Shown: positions 44,952-55,743 of the stretch, in pieces
How positions within the stretch are numbered: the first letter of the stretch is position 1
Layout of the letters: every line of letters starts with the position of its first letter
Notes under the pieces: generated by a model
The model's database searches: none
Told to the model about the DNA's origin: nothing
The model's input: the letters and a program-made list of their open reading frames with translations, nothing else
Assembly: GCF_014650695.1 (NCBI RefSeq)
Contig: NZ_BMVL01000005.1
Span: forward strand, 515,475 to 579,474
Source: Streptomyces avidinii
GTDB taxonomy: Bacteria; Actinomycetota; Actinomycetes; Streptomycetales; Streptomycetaceae
DNA length: 64,000 bases
Direction of reading: 5' to 3'
Made by a program: the position numbers and the translations under genes

Positions 44952-46043
44952 TCAGGACATTCGGGCCACGTGCCACAGCGGCAGGCTCCGGAAGAACTCC
45001 ACCGCCTCCTCCCGCCAGTACGGCCCCCAGGACGCGGCCTCGGCGGAGGCTTCCTCCGCGTACCGCCGGATCTCCGCCTTGAGCCGCCGGTCCACGCCGG
45101 CGCCGCGGGCGATCTCCCTGATCCGGCCGAGAGTGGCCTGCGGGCAGTCGGGATCGCCGAGCGCGGCCTCGACGAGGGCCGCCTCGGCCCCGGTCGCGGC
45201 GGCCAGGAGCGCGCGGACCGCGTAGGTGCGGCGGCCCGAGCGGATGTCGGCCCCGGTGGACTTCGCCTCGTCCGCCGGGTCGTCGCCGAACGGGCCGAAG
45301 AGGTCGAGGAAGTCGTCGCGCATCTGCTCGCCGATGCCCACCAGCCTGGCGTACCGGTGCAGTCGGGCACGGTGCGGCGCCGGGTCCCCGCCCGCGGCCA
45401 GCAGACCCATCGTGAGTGGCGCGAGGATCGAGTAGCGCGCGCTCTTGAAGTCCGTGACGGTGTGCAGGAACTCCTCGTCGGGCAGCGCGTGCGAGTCCCG
45501 CTCCAGGTCGGCGAGCTGCCCGGCGACCGTCTCCGCCGCGGTCCGGGTGTGCACGGCGAGCAGCGCCTGGCGCAGCTCGGCGGGAGCCTCGGCCTCCAGC
45601 AGGACCTGGGTGGACAGGAACGCGGCGAGGTCCCCGGCGAGTATCGCGAGCCCGAGGGCCGTGGCACCGTGGTCGGGGAACTCCCGGCGGTAGGCGTAGT
45701 ACGTCGAGGGCCCGCCGCGGCGCAGCGGCGCGTCGTCGATGATGTCGTCGTGGACGAGCCCGTGCGTCTGGAGCAGTTCGATGCTCAGTGCCGCCTCCGC
45801 GAGCCCCGGCACCTCGTCGGTGGTGACCAGCCGGGCCGCCTCGTACAGCAGGACGACCCGCAGCCGCTTGCCGCCGCGCATGGAGAACTCCCGCAGGAGC
45901 TCCAGGCACCGGGGAACGTACCGGCTCGGCACCGGCACGTCGAAGCGCTCGCCGAGGCCGTCGAAGTACTGCTCGAAGCGGGAGTCGAAGCGCGTCCGGT
46001 GCAGGGCGGCGCGTTCGAGGGCGGCGGTGACGTTGGCATGCAT
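44952..46043 (-). CDS. Polyprenyl (geranylgeranyl-type) diphosphate synthase
   Basis: A 363-residue trans-isoprenyl diphosphate synthase that condenses IPP with an allylic diphosphate. The first Asp-rich motif HDDIIDD (FARM) is near residue 105, and the second DDFLDLFG (SARM) near 255; RGGKRLR, QTHGLVHDDI and the FKSARYS segment are intact. Residues just before FARM decide chain length (LLQTHGLVHDD), and small residues there would allow C20, but length cannot be assigned. ATG 46043 is taken (MHANVTAAL); the AGGGA is 12 nt away, so start confidence is moderate. No terpene cyclase or phytoene gene is beside it. It ends 6 bp after the convergent DUF4386 gene. Confidence 0.85.
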   Translation of the reverse strand: MHANVTAALERAALHRTRFDSRFEQYFDGLGERFDVPVPSRYVPRCLELLREFSMRGGKRLRVVLLYEAARLVTTDEVPGLAEAALSIELLQTHGLVHDDIIDDAPLRRGGPSTYYAYRREFPDHGATALGLAILAGDLAAFLSTQVLLEAEAPAELRQALLAVHTRTAAETVAGQLADLERDSHALPDEEFLHTVTDFKSARYSILAPLTMGLLAAGGDPAPHRARLHRYARLVGIGEQMRDDFLDLFGPFGDDPADEAKSTGADIRSGRRTYAVRALLAAATGAEAALVEAALGDPDCPQATLGRIREIARGAGVDRRLKAEIRRYAEEASAEAASWGPYWREEAVEFFRSLPLWHVARMS

Positions 46044-46137
46044 GAAGATCAGTATCCCTACGACTGCGGGCGGCGGAGCATGGAGAGGTGACGGGCCGGG
46101 TCCCACAATGGAGGCCGGCGAGCGGGAGGGGTGCGGT

Positions 46138-46562
46138 ATGGCGGACGAACAGGCCTCGGTGCGGGTGGAGCGGGACGGCCCCGTGTACACGGTGATCCTG
46201 AGCAGGTCGGGGGTGCGCAATGCCGTGGACGGCCCGACGGCCGAGCGACTGGCCGACGCGTTCCGGGCGTTCGTCCGGTCGGCGCGACCGAGGCGCACGG
46301 GATCGGACTGGCCAACCGGCTGGTCCCCACGGGCCGGTCGCGGACGGCGGCGGAGGAACTGGCCCGCGAGATCGCCGGGTTCCCGCAGATCTGCCTGCGC
46401 CACGACCGGTTGTCCGTCCTGGAGCAGCACGGACTGCCCGAGGCCGAGGCCCTGGCGGGGGAGCACCGGCACGGCCTGGTGCCACTGGAAGCGGGCGAAA
46501 CGCAGGCGGGCGCGGGCCGGTTCGCCTCGGGTGCCGGTCGGCACGGCTCGTTCGGGCAGTGA
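46138..46562 (+). pseudogene. Enoyl-CoA hydratase/isomerase gene with an internal deletion
   Basis: The ATG at 46138 has GGGAGGGG upstream and opens ADEQASVRVERDGPVYTVILSRSGVRN..GPTAERLADAF, a normal crotonase N-terminus. After about 50 codons the reading jumps to a different frame, ATEAHGIGLANRLVP, the usual late segment, and continues to GSFGQ and a TGA at 46562. The central part with the oxyanion hole and catalytic residues (about 110 residues) is missing, and the two halves are out of frame. So this is a decayed crotonase. The junction is near 46290. Confidence 0.75.
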
Positions 46563-46642
46563 CCGGCGAGCCGCGGCGCCACCCGTAGCCGCCCAGGGGC
46601 TGTACCACGGCCCACCCGTGGTGTGACCCGGATCACCTCCTG

Positions 46643-46680
46643 GGGAAAACCTGCTGCCCCGGCCGCACGTCTAGCAGGTG
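46643..46680 (+). promoter_or_regulatory. Candidate ECF-type promoter with leaderless start
   Basis: GGGAAAAC (46643-46650) and CGTCTA (46668-46673), 17 bp apart, resemble ECF -35 and -10 boxes. The GTG start of the sigma gene is at 46680, only 6 nt after the -10, so transcription would begin at or next to the start codon. No ribosome site is needed in that case. Autoregulation by the sigma factor is inferred. Confidence 0.5.
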
Positions 46681-47255
46681 TGAAACGGGTTGGGGCGGCA
46701 GCGCCGCAGGAACTGGACGAGGAACGTCTCCTACGACGGGTGGCCCGGGGAGACCGGGCCGCCTTCGAGGAGCTGTACCGGCGCACGTCGCCGTGGCTGG
46801 CGGTGCGGCTGCGCCGCCGCTGCGCCGACCAGCAGATCGTCGCCGAGGTCATGCAGGAGACTTACCTCGCGGTGTGGCGGGCCGCCGGCTCCTTCGCCGG
46901 GACCGGGAGCGGGAGTGGGACCGGCGGAACGGCCGTCGGCTGGCTCTGGACCATCGCCGCCCGCCGCCTCGTCGACGCGTTCCGGCGCAGGGCCCACCAC
47001 GCGCAGCCGCCGCCCGCCGCCGCCCCGTACCCCGTCGCGCCCGCAGCCGAGGAGGAGGCGCTGGTCGCCACCGTCGGCGGTGACGTCGGGGACGCGCTGC
47101 GGCGCCTCGCGCCGGAGCTCAGGGACGTACTGCAGGCCATGGTGCTCGACGGACTCTCCGTCCGTGAGACCGCGGTCCTCCTCGGACTGCCCGAAGGAAC
47201 GGTCAAGACCCGCGCCCGCCGGGCCCGGACGGCTATGCGGGAGGCGCTGGCATGA
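46680..47255 (+). CDS. ECF-family RNA polymerase sigma factor
   Basis: A 191-residue ECF sigma factor. Region 2 (LLRRVARGDRAAFEELYRRTSPWLA, AEVMQETYLAVWRAA) and region 4 (LRRLAPELRDVLQAMVLDGLSVRETAVLLGLPEGTVKTRARRARTAMREALA) are complete, joined by a Pro/Ala-rich linker with GSGSGTGG. The GTG at 46680 is the only start close to region 2, lying 6 nt after a candidate -10 box, which points to a leaderless message. The stop overlaps the anti-sigma ATG (ATGA), the classical coupling. The downstream ABC transporter genes are probably part of the regulon. Confidence 0.92.
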   Translation: MKRVGAAAPQELDEERLLRRVARGDRAAFEELYRRTSPWLAVRLRRRCADQQIVAEVMQETYLAVWRAAGSFAGTGSGSGTGGTAVGWLWTIAARRLVDAFRRRAHHAQPPPAAAPYPVAPAAEEEALVATVGGDVGDALRRLAPELRDVLQAMVLDGLSVRETAVLLGLPEGTVKTRARRARTAMREALA

Positions 47256-48085
47256 ACGTGGAACACGCGTCGGCACGGCTGATCGACGGTTACGCGCGCG
47301 GCGGGACGGATCTCGCCGCCGACGAGCTCTGGGCCCTGGAGGCCCACCTGGAGGGGTGCCGGGTCTGCCGTGACCGGCTCTCGGACGCCGTCACGGCCGG
47401 GGCGCCCGCCGTGGCCGCCCTGACCGAGGCCGTCTGGTCCGACCTCGAACACCACATCGCCACCGCCCCCCAGGCGCCGCCGCGCCGGCTGCTGGCACGG
47501 CTGTCGGCCTGGACCACACCCGCCATGACGCCGTGGCTCGCCATGGTCCTGGCCGTCACCCTGCTCGCCCTGCTGCTCGACCTGACGGGGCCCGGCTCCG
47601 GAGTCGGTTCCGGCTCCGGCCGGGTGTCCCTGATGCTGCTGCTCGCCCCGGTCCTGCCCGTGTGCGGAGTGGCGGCCTCGTGGTCGCGCGCCCTGGACCC
47701 GGCGTACGAGCTGACGTCCTCCACCCCGAGGGCCGGGCTGCAACTCGTGCTGCGGCGCACCGCCTCCGTACTCGCCGTGGTGATCCCCGCACTGCTGGCG
47801 GGGGGATGGGCGACGGGGGTGACGGCCGCTCAATGGCTGCTCCCCTGCCTGGCCTTCACCTCGGCGACCCTGGCGCTCGGCGGGGTCATCGGCGTGTCCC
47901 GCGCCGCCGCCGTACTGGTGGCCGCGTGGGCGGCGGTGGTGGTGGCGCCGACCCTGGCCACCAGCCGGACGGCCGTCGCCCTCGGGACGGACGGCATGCC
48001 GGTGTGGGGGGCGGTCCTCGCGCTCGGCGTCGCCGTCGTGATCGTCCGCAGGGGCGCCTACACCACGCCGGGAGCCCACCGTTGA
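47252..48085 (+). CDS. Membrane zf-HC2 anti-sigma factor
   Basis: A 277-residue membrane protein. The N-terminus is a ZAS zinc-binding anti-sigma domain with HLEGCRVCRD (His-x3-Cys-x2-Cys near residues 31-38). It is followed by a block of hydrophobic segments (TPWLAMVLAVTLLALLLDL, SLMLLLAPVLPVCGVAAS, ASVLAVVIPALLAGGW), six in all, unusually many for an anti-sigma. The start ATG overlaps the sigma stop, so equimolar expression is likely. Binds and holds the sigma factor at the membrane until a signal, presumably envelope-related, releases it. Confidence 0.9.
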   Translation: MNVEHASARLIDGYARGGTDLAADELWALEAHLEGCRVCRDRLSDAVTAGAPAVAALTEAVWSDLEHHIATAPQAPPRRLLARLSAWTTPAMTPWLAMVLAVTLLALLLDLTGPGSGVGSGSGRVSLMLLLAPVLPVCGVAASWSRALDPAYELTSSTPRAGLQLVLRRTASVLAVVIPALLAGGWATGVTAAQWLLPCLAFTSATLALGGVIGVSRAAAVLVAAWAAVVVAPTLATSRTAVALGTDGMPVWGAVLALGVAVVIVRRGAYTTPGAHR

Positions 48086-48108
48086 ACCCGTCGAAGACAA
48101 GGAACCGC

Positions 48109-48914
<806 letters not shown>

Positions 48915-48918
<4 letters not shown>

Positions 48919-50297
48919 ACCTCCGTATCCTGGGCATCGAGCTGAGGCGGTCCGTCGCCCCCTGGGCCGGCATCGTCGTTCTGGCGACCGCGCTCGCGTT
49001 CCTGTACCTCGTTCCCGGACCGTGGTGGAGGGGCACCGCGCTGTGGACGGCCCAGTGGACCTCCATGGCCCTCTGGACCCGGTACCCGCTGGTCTTCCTG
49101 TGGCCGCTCGCCGTGGGACTCGGGGCGCTCCAGGGCCTGCGCGACCACCGCTCGAAGATGTCCGAACTGCTGATCAGCACCCCGCGGCCGGCCCGGCACC
49201 GCGCCGCCGCCCTCGCGGGCACGACGGCCTTCGCCCTGGTGTCGTCCTTCGCACTCCTGGTCGTGCTGGGCGCGGTGCGGGTGCTCGCCGGCGACGCCAC
49301 GTACACCCACCTCGGCTGGCTGCCCATCTCCCTGGTGGGGGCGCTCGCACTGACGGCGGGGGCCGTCCTCGGCATGGGGATCGCGCGAACGGTGCCCTCC
49401 GCCCTCACCCCGCCGGCCCTGGCCGTGGGCGCCTTCCTGCTCACCAGCCTCCTGCGGCAGACCTCGGACGCCGCGACGCCGACCTCCGCCGTACCGAACC
49501 GCCTCTCGCTGCTGTCACCGGCGGTGGCGGAGGCGCGCGAAACGCTCCTCACGCTCTCCGCCCCCGTGCACCTCGGCCAGACCATCTGGCTTCTCGGCAT
49601 GGCCGTGACGGGCTTCGTGCTGCTGGCGGCCGCCACCCCGCGGGCCCGGCTGCTCGCCCTCACCCCCTTGCTGGCGGGCGCGGCCGTCGCCCTGCTCCAG
49701 TTCCCGGCCGACCCCCGCGCCACGTACGTGGTCGACCGGGAGGCGGCAACCCTCGTGTGCGAGGGCCCGGTGTGCGTGACGACGGCCCAGCGGGCGCGGA
49801 TGGAGGACCTGGAGGCTCCCGGCGCGGAGGCACTGCGCCTGCTGCGCGAGACACTGGGGGACCGGGCGCCGGTCGGCCTCCGCGAGACCACCGTCCCGCG
49901 GGCGCTCGGCGATACGCCGGAACGGTCGCGCGCGTACGTGCTCGTCGACTTCGACGACGCGGCGATCGGCGACGCCGAGGGCGAGGAACTGACCCGGGCC
50001 CTGGTCGGCCAGGGCATCGCCCCGCTGTGCCGCCCCCGCAGCGACACCGAGAGCGGCACGCTGGAGGAGGCCGTCGCCCAGAGCATCGCGGCCGCCTGGG
50101 TCCTCGGGGAGCTCCGGCCGCTCGAAGGCACCATGCACGACCCGAGCGAGCAGGCCGCCGTCGCCGACCCCGTGTGGAAGCAGTTCATGGCGCTTCCCAG
50201 GGCGGAGCAGCGACAGGGGATCACCGCCCTGCACGCCGCCGCCGTCTCCTGCTCGGGCGACCCGCTCGGCGCGCTGACCGGCGGGGCGTCCCGGTGA
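48915..50297 (+). CDS. ABC transporter permease with a soluble C-terminal domain
   Basis: A 460-residue protein. Six or more transmembrane segments are in residues 15-270 (e.g. APWAGIVVLATALAFLYLVPG, FALVSSFALLVVLGAVRVL, VTGFVLLAAATP), preceded by an ABC-2-like arginine-rich start. From about residue 275 a soluble domain (AATLVCEGPVCVTTAQRARMEDL...) has no obvious homologue; two Cys flank GPV. The GTG start and the stop both overlap the neighbours by 4 nt. Together with the ATPase it forms an exporter or sensor of unknown substrate. Confidence 0.82.
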
Positions 50298-50869
50298 GAT
50301 GGCTGACGCTGTACGCCCGCTCGCGACGGGCCCCCGCATCGCTCGCCGCGGTGCTGATCAGCGCGGTGGCCGTAGGGGCACTCGCCCGGATCGGCGGAGG
50401 CGGGCCCGTGGATCCGCGGCTGTCCACGCTCGCCCTCGCCGCGGGCGCGACGGCGCTCGCGGTCGGACTCGGCGGGCAGGACCTCGCGTTGGACCGCACG
50501 GCCGCGATCCGCTGGGTGCCGCGCAGGGCGGTGCACGTACTGCTCTGCGGGATGCTGATCGGCGCGGTGCTGCTGGCGGTGCAGACGATGGAAGGGCAGC
50601 CGGCCTCCACCGCGCTCGTCGTGCGCAACAGCGCGGGGCTGATGGGGCTGGTCGCCCTGGGAGCGGCCTGGTGCGGCGGTCCGTACGCGTGGATCCCGCC
50701 GTTCGCGTCGCTGTCGCTGTCCTTCGTCGTCCCGCCCGCCCCGGACCCGGCGACGCAGGTGCTGACCTGGATGCTGCTCCCGCCCGGCACGACGGCCGGC
50801 GTCTGGACGGCCCTCGTCCTGGCCGTCGCGGGCACCACGGCCTACGCCGTCGCGGGCCCGAGGCGCTAG
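50294..50869 (+). CDS. Small polytopic membrane protein, last gene of the ABC operon
   Basis: A 191-residue membrane protein with about five to six hydrophobic segments (SLAAVLISAVAVGALARIG, LALAAGATALAVGLGG, VLLCGMLIGAVLLAVQTM, LMGLVALGAAWCGGPYAW, WTALVLAVAGTTAYAVAG). The GTG start overlaps the upstream permease stop. It is probably an extra subunit of that transporter. No family recognised. Confidence 0.75.
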   Translation: MRWLTLYARSRRAPASLAAVLISAVAVGALARIGGGGPVDPRLSTLALAAGATALAVGLGGQDLALDRTAAIRWVPRRAVHVLLCGMLIGAVLLAVQTMEGQPASTALVVRNSAGLMGLVALGAAWCGGPYAWIPPFASLSLSFVVPPAPDPATQVLTWMLLPPGTTAGVWTALVLAVAGTTAYAVAGPRR

Positions 50870-50997
50870 CGAGCACCGGCGGGCGGGTCCGGGCGGGGTG
50901 TGGTGCCTGCCACAGCCCGGCCCGGGAACCCGGCCGGCCGCGGCCCCGACTCCTGGTGCGGAGCGCATGCAGGCACATGCTCGGAAGGGACCAGCGG

Positions 50998-51065
50998 ATG
51001 AACCGCAGGAACGTGCTCCGTGCCCCGGTCGTGGTGGGCGGGGTAGCGGTACCGGTAGTCGCAGG
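50998..51065 (+). pseudogene. Orphan twin-arginine-like signal peptide start
   Basis: ATG 50998 has GGAAGG upstream and opens MNRRNVLRAPVVVGGVAVPV, a good Tat-like signal (RR followed by hydrophobic stretch). After VVAGQR the frame runs into sequence overlapping the 3' end of the convergent zinc-finger gene and loses exported-protein character. It may be the surviving 5' end of a truncated secreted protein gene. The evidence is a single short stretch. Confidence 0.3.
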
Positions 51066-51415
51066 TCAGCGGTGCAGGCGCCGGGTCCAGTCCTCGGGGA
51101 CCCGGTCGGCCGGGCCGGGGGTCGGCTGGTCCGCCGGGCGGTCGCTGGGCGGGGTCAGCCGGGGTCCGGAGTCGTACAGGGCGTCGGTGTCGTAGTTCCA
51201 GAACCACTCCTCGCCCGGCTCGAAGCTCTGCACCAGCGGGTGGCCGGTGGACTTCCAGTGTGCGGTGGCGTGCTGGGCGGGGGAGGAGTCGCAGCAGCCG
51301 ATGTGGCCGCACTGGGCGCAGCGCCGCAGGTGGAACCACCAGCCGCCGAGCTCGTCGCACTCGACGCAGCCGGTTCCGGTGGGCGGGGTGCTCGGGTCGA
51401 TACCGTTCATGTCGG

Positions 51416-51419
<4 letters not shown>
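51066..51419 (-). CDS. UBP-type zinc finger protein
   Basis: A 117-residue protein with a ubiquitin-carboxyl-hydrolase-type zinc finger: GCVECDELGGWWFHLRRCAQ, CGHIGCCDSSPAQHATAH and GHPLVQSFEPGEEWFWNYD. The Cys/His ligands (CxxC, CxxC, C, H, H, H) look complete. In eukaryotes this fold binds the C-terminal Gly of ubiquitin; Streptomyces has no ubiquitin, so a different C-terminal tail may be bound. The ATG overlaps the upstream histidine kinase stop, making it the third gene of a coupled redox-signalling operon. Confidence 0.88.
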
Positions 51420-52920
<1,501 letters not shown>

Positions 52921-52924
<4 letters not shown>

Positions 52925-54597
52925 GACTGCTCCAGATACCGGTGGACGAGCATCACGGCCATGGCCCCCTCGCCGACGGCGGACGCGACGCGCTTCGCGG
53001 ACTGGGCGCGCGCGTCGCCCGCCACGAACACGCCGGGAATGTTGGTCTCCAGGTGGTAGGGCGGCCGGTCCAGCTCCCACTCGGCCGGCGGCCGACCGTC
53101 CGGGGTGAGGTCCGGTCCGGCCAGGATGAACCCGTGCTGGTCGCGCAGCACCGTACCGTCCAGCCAGTCGGTCAGCGGGGCGGCGCCGATGAACACGAAC
53201 ATCCACTGCGCGTCGACGAGTTCGGTGGCACCGCTGTCCACGTCCCGCAGCGTCAGCTGCTCCAGGTGGCCGTCGCCGTGCGCGGCCTCGACGACCGTCC
53301 GGGTGCGCACCGTGATGTTCGGCATCTCCTGGATCTGCTGGATCAGGTAGTACGACATCGACGCCGCCAGGGACTCCCCGCGCACCAGCAGCGTCACCGA
53401 CTTGGCGCCCCGCGCCAGGTACATCGCCGCCTGCCCGGCCGAGTTGGCGCCGCCCACGATGTACACGTCCTGGCCCTGGCAGGAGGTCGCCTCGGTGAGG
53501 GAGGAGCCGTAGTACACCCCGCAGCCGGTCAGCTGGTCGCAGCCCGGCGCGTGGAGCTGCCGGTACGACACGCCGGTCGCCAGGATGACGCTGTGGGCGG
53601 CGATGGCCGAGCCGTCCGAGAAGTGGACGACGCGGGCCGCTCCGTTGACCTCCAGCCCCGTGACCTCGCGCGCCGTGAGGATCTCGGCGCCGAACCGGCC
53701 GGCCTGGCGGCGGGCGCGGTCCGTGAGCTGGGCGCCCGACACGCCGTCCGGGAAGCCGAGGTAGTTCTCGATGCGGGAGCTCTGGCCGGCCTGACCGCCG
53801 GTCGCCGACCGCTCGACCAGTACGGTACGCAGCCCCTCCGAGGCCCCGTACACCGCCGAGCCGAGGCCGGCCGGGCCGCCGCCGATGACCACGAGGTCGT
53901 AGAACTCGGCCGTCGGCGTCGTCGCGAGCCCCACGTGGGCTGCCAGCTCGGGCGCCTCCGGCTCGATCAGCGCGGTGCCCTCCGGCGTGATCACCAGGGG
54001 CAGCCGCTGCCCGTCCGCCCCGGCCGCCTCCAGCAGGCGCTGCCCCTCCGGCTCGTCGGAGGAGTACCAGCGGTACGGCACCTGGTTGCGGGCCAGGAAC
54101 TCCCGTACGTCCGAGGAGCGCGCCGACCAGCGGTGCCCGACCACCTTGGTCGCGGGTACCGGCCGGTAGTCGCTGGTGCGCCAGGCCGTGAGCAGGTCGT
54201 CCAGGACCGGGTAGAGCTTCTCCTCCGGCGGGTCCCAGGGCTTGAGCAGGTAGTGGTCGAGGTCGACGACGTTGATGGCGTCGATGGCCGCGTTGGTATC
54301 GGCGTAGGCGGTCAGCAGCACGCGCCGCGCACCCGGGTACACCTGGAGGGCCTGTTCGAGGAACTCGATGCCGTTCATCTGCGGCATGCGGTAGTCGGCC
54401 AGGATCACGGCCACCAGGTCGCCCCGCAGCTTCAGCTCGCGCAACGCCTCCATCGCGGAGTCGCCGGACTCGGCGCGCACGATCCGGTACTCGGCGCCGT
54501 AGCGGCGCCGCAGGTCACGGGCGATGGCCCGGGAGACTCCCGGATCGTCGTCCACGGTCAGGATGACGGTCCGCGCTGCGTCGGCGGCCTGTGCCAT
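52921..54597 (-). CDS. Response regulator fused to a thioredoxin reductase-like flavoprotein
   Basis: A 558-residue fusion. The receiver domain (residues 10-135) has the acidic DDD at 16-18, acceptor Asp 68 in VILADYRMPQMNG, and a conserved Lys in LLKPWD. Residues about 150-225 resemble a thioredoxin/glutaredoxin-like link. From about 235 a TrxR-type domain has VVIGGGPAGLGSAVYGASEGL (FAD) and YIVGGANSAGQAAMYLA (NADPH). At the redox site TGCGVYYG stands where TrxR has CATC, so the disulfide cysteines are missing. First gene of the coupled operon. It may sense or transfer electrons under phosphorylation control. Confidence 0.92.
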
Positions 54598-54803
54598 ACG
54601 TCGTCTCCACCCCGAGTGCTCTGGGCAGGCGGCACGGCGAGCCGCCCGCGCCGGTTCCCGCCCATCGTATGGTCGATCCTGCGGGACCGCTCCGGGACGC
54701 CGCGGCCGGTGCGCTCCCGGTACACACCCGGTCGCTCCTGGTCAGCAGCCTGCGGCGGCCCGCTCCGGGCTGCGCGGACGCCGGGGCGTGCCCGGCCACC
54801 GGC

Positions 54804-55547
54804 TCACGCGCCGGTGTCGACGATGCGGCCGTCGCGCAGCTCCACGACCCGGTCGGCGAGTTCGATCAGGTTCGGGTCGTGGGTGGCGACCAGGATGGTG
54901 ACCGACTCGCTGCGCACCACGGCGCGCAGCAGCTCCATGACCGAGCGGCCGGTCTCCGAGTCCAGCTGGCCCGTGGGTTCGTCGGCGATGATCAGGTCGG
55001 GGTCGTTGGCCAGGGCGCGCGCCACCGCGACGCGCTGCTGCTGGCCGCCGGAGAGTTCGCCGGGGCGTTGCTCGGCGTGGTCCGCGAGCCCGACCAGGGC
55101 GAGCAGGGTCCGGGCCCGCTCCTCGCGGATCCTGGCGGGGACGCGGCGCAGCCGCATCGGCACGCCCACGTTCTCGGCGGCGGTGAGCACGGGTATCAGG
55201 CCGAAGGACTGGAAGACGAAGCCGATGCGGTCGCGGCGCAGGGCGAGCAGGCCCGGCTCGTCGAGGTCCGCCAGGTCGGTGCCGTCGAGGGTGATCCGGC
55301 CGCCGGTCGGGGTGTCGAGGCCGCCGACGAGGTTCAGCAGGGTGGTCTTTCCGGAGCCCGACCGGCCCCTGAGGGCAGTGAGTTCGCCGCGGCGGACCTC
55401 GAACGAGACGCCGCGCAGGGCGTGCACGGCCTGCGGCCCGCTGCCGAAACTGTGGTGCACGTCGTCCACCACCACGATCGGCGAGCCGTCGCCCTCCCGC
55501 ACCGCCGTCGCGACCGTGGCCGGTTCCTGTTCCTGGTGGTCCCTCAT
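54804..55547 (-). CDS. ABC transporter ATP-binding protein (MacB/LolD type)
   Basis: A 247-residue ATPase. Walker A GRSGSGKTT, FVFQSFGLIPVLTAAENV as Q-loop, signature LSGGQQQRVAVARALANDP, Walker B LIIADEPTGQLDS, H-loop ATHDP. The length and LSGGQQQRV with DEPTG match LolD/MacB. The ATG at 55547 (MRDHQEQ) is used; an open frame to 55661 lacks a site. Divergent from the first FtsX-type permease gene across about 196 bp, so one regulated transporter unit is likely. It may serve either of the two permeases. Confidence 0.9.
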   Translation of the reverse strand: MRDHQEQEPATVATAVREGDGSPIVVVDDVHHSFGSGPQAVHALRGVSFEVRRGELTALRGRSGSGKTTLLNLVGGLDTPTGGRITLDGTDLADLDEPGLLALRRDRIGFVFQSFGLIPVLTAAENVGVPMRLRRVPARIREERARTLLALVGLADHAEQRPGELSGGQQQRVAVARALANDPDLIIADEPTGQLDSETGRSVMELLRAVVRSESVTILVATHDPNLIELADRVVELRDGRIVDTGA

Positions 55548-55743
55548 CGCGTCTGTTCCCCCGTCGCGTTGTCCGTGTGGGGCGCCCGGCCCCTCGTCCC
55601 GCACACCCTGCCGTTGCAGCTTTCTGATCGCATTTGCGCATCTGCCGCACCAATCACGCAAGCCCCTTCCCTCGATCGACCATTTCTGAAAGCATCGTCC
55701 GCTATCCGGTACCGAGGGTCCGGACGGGGGAGGAATTCAAGAC

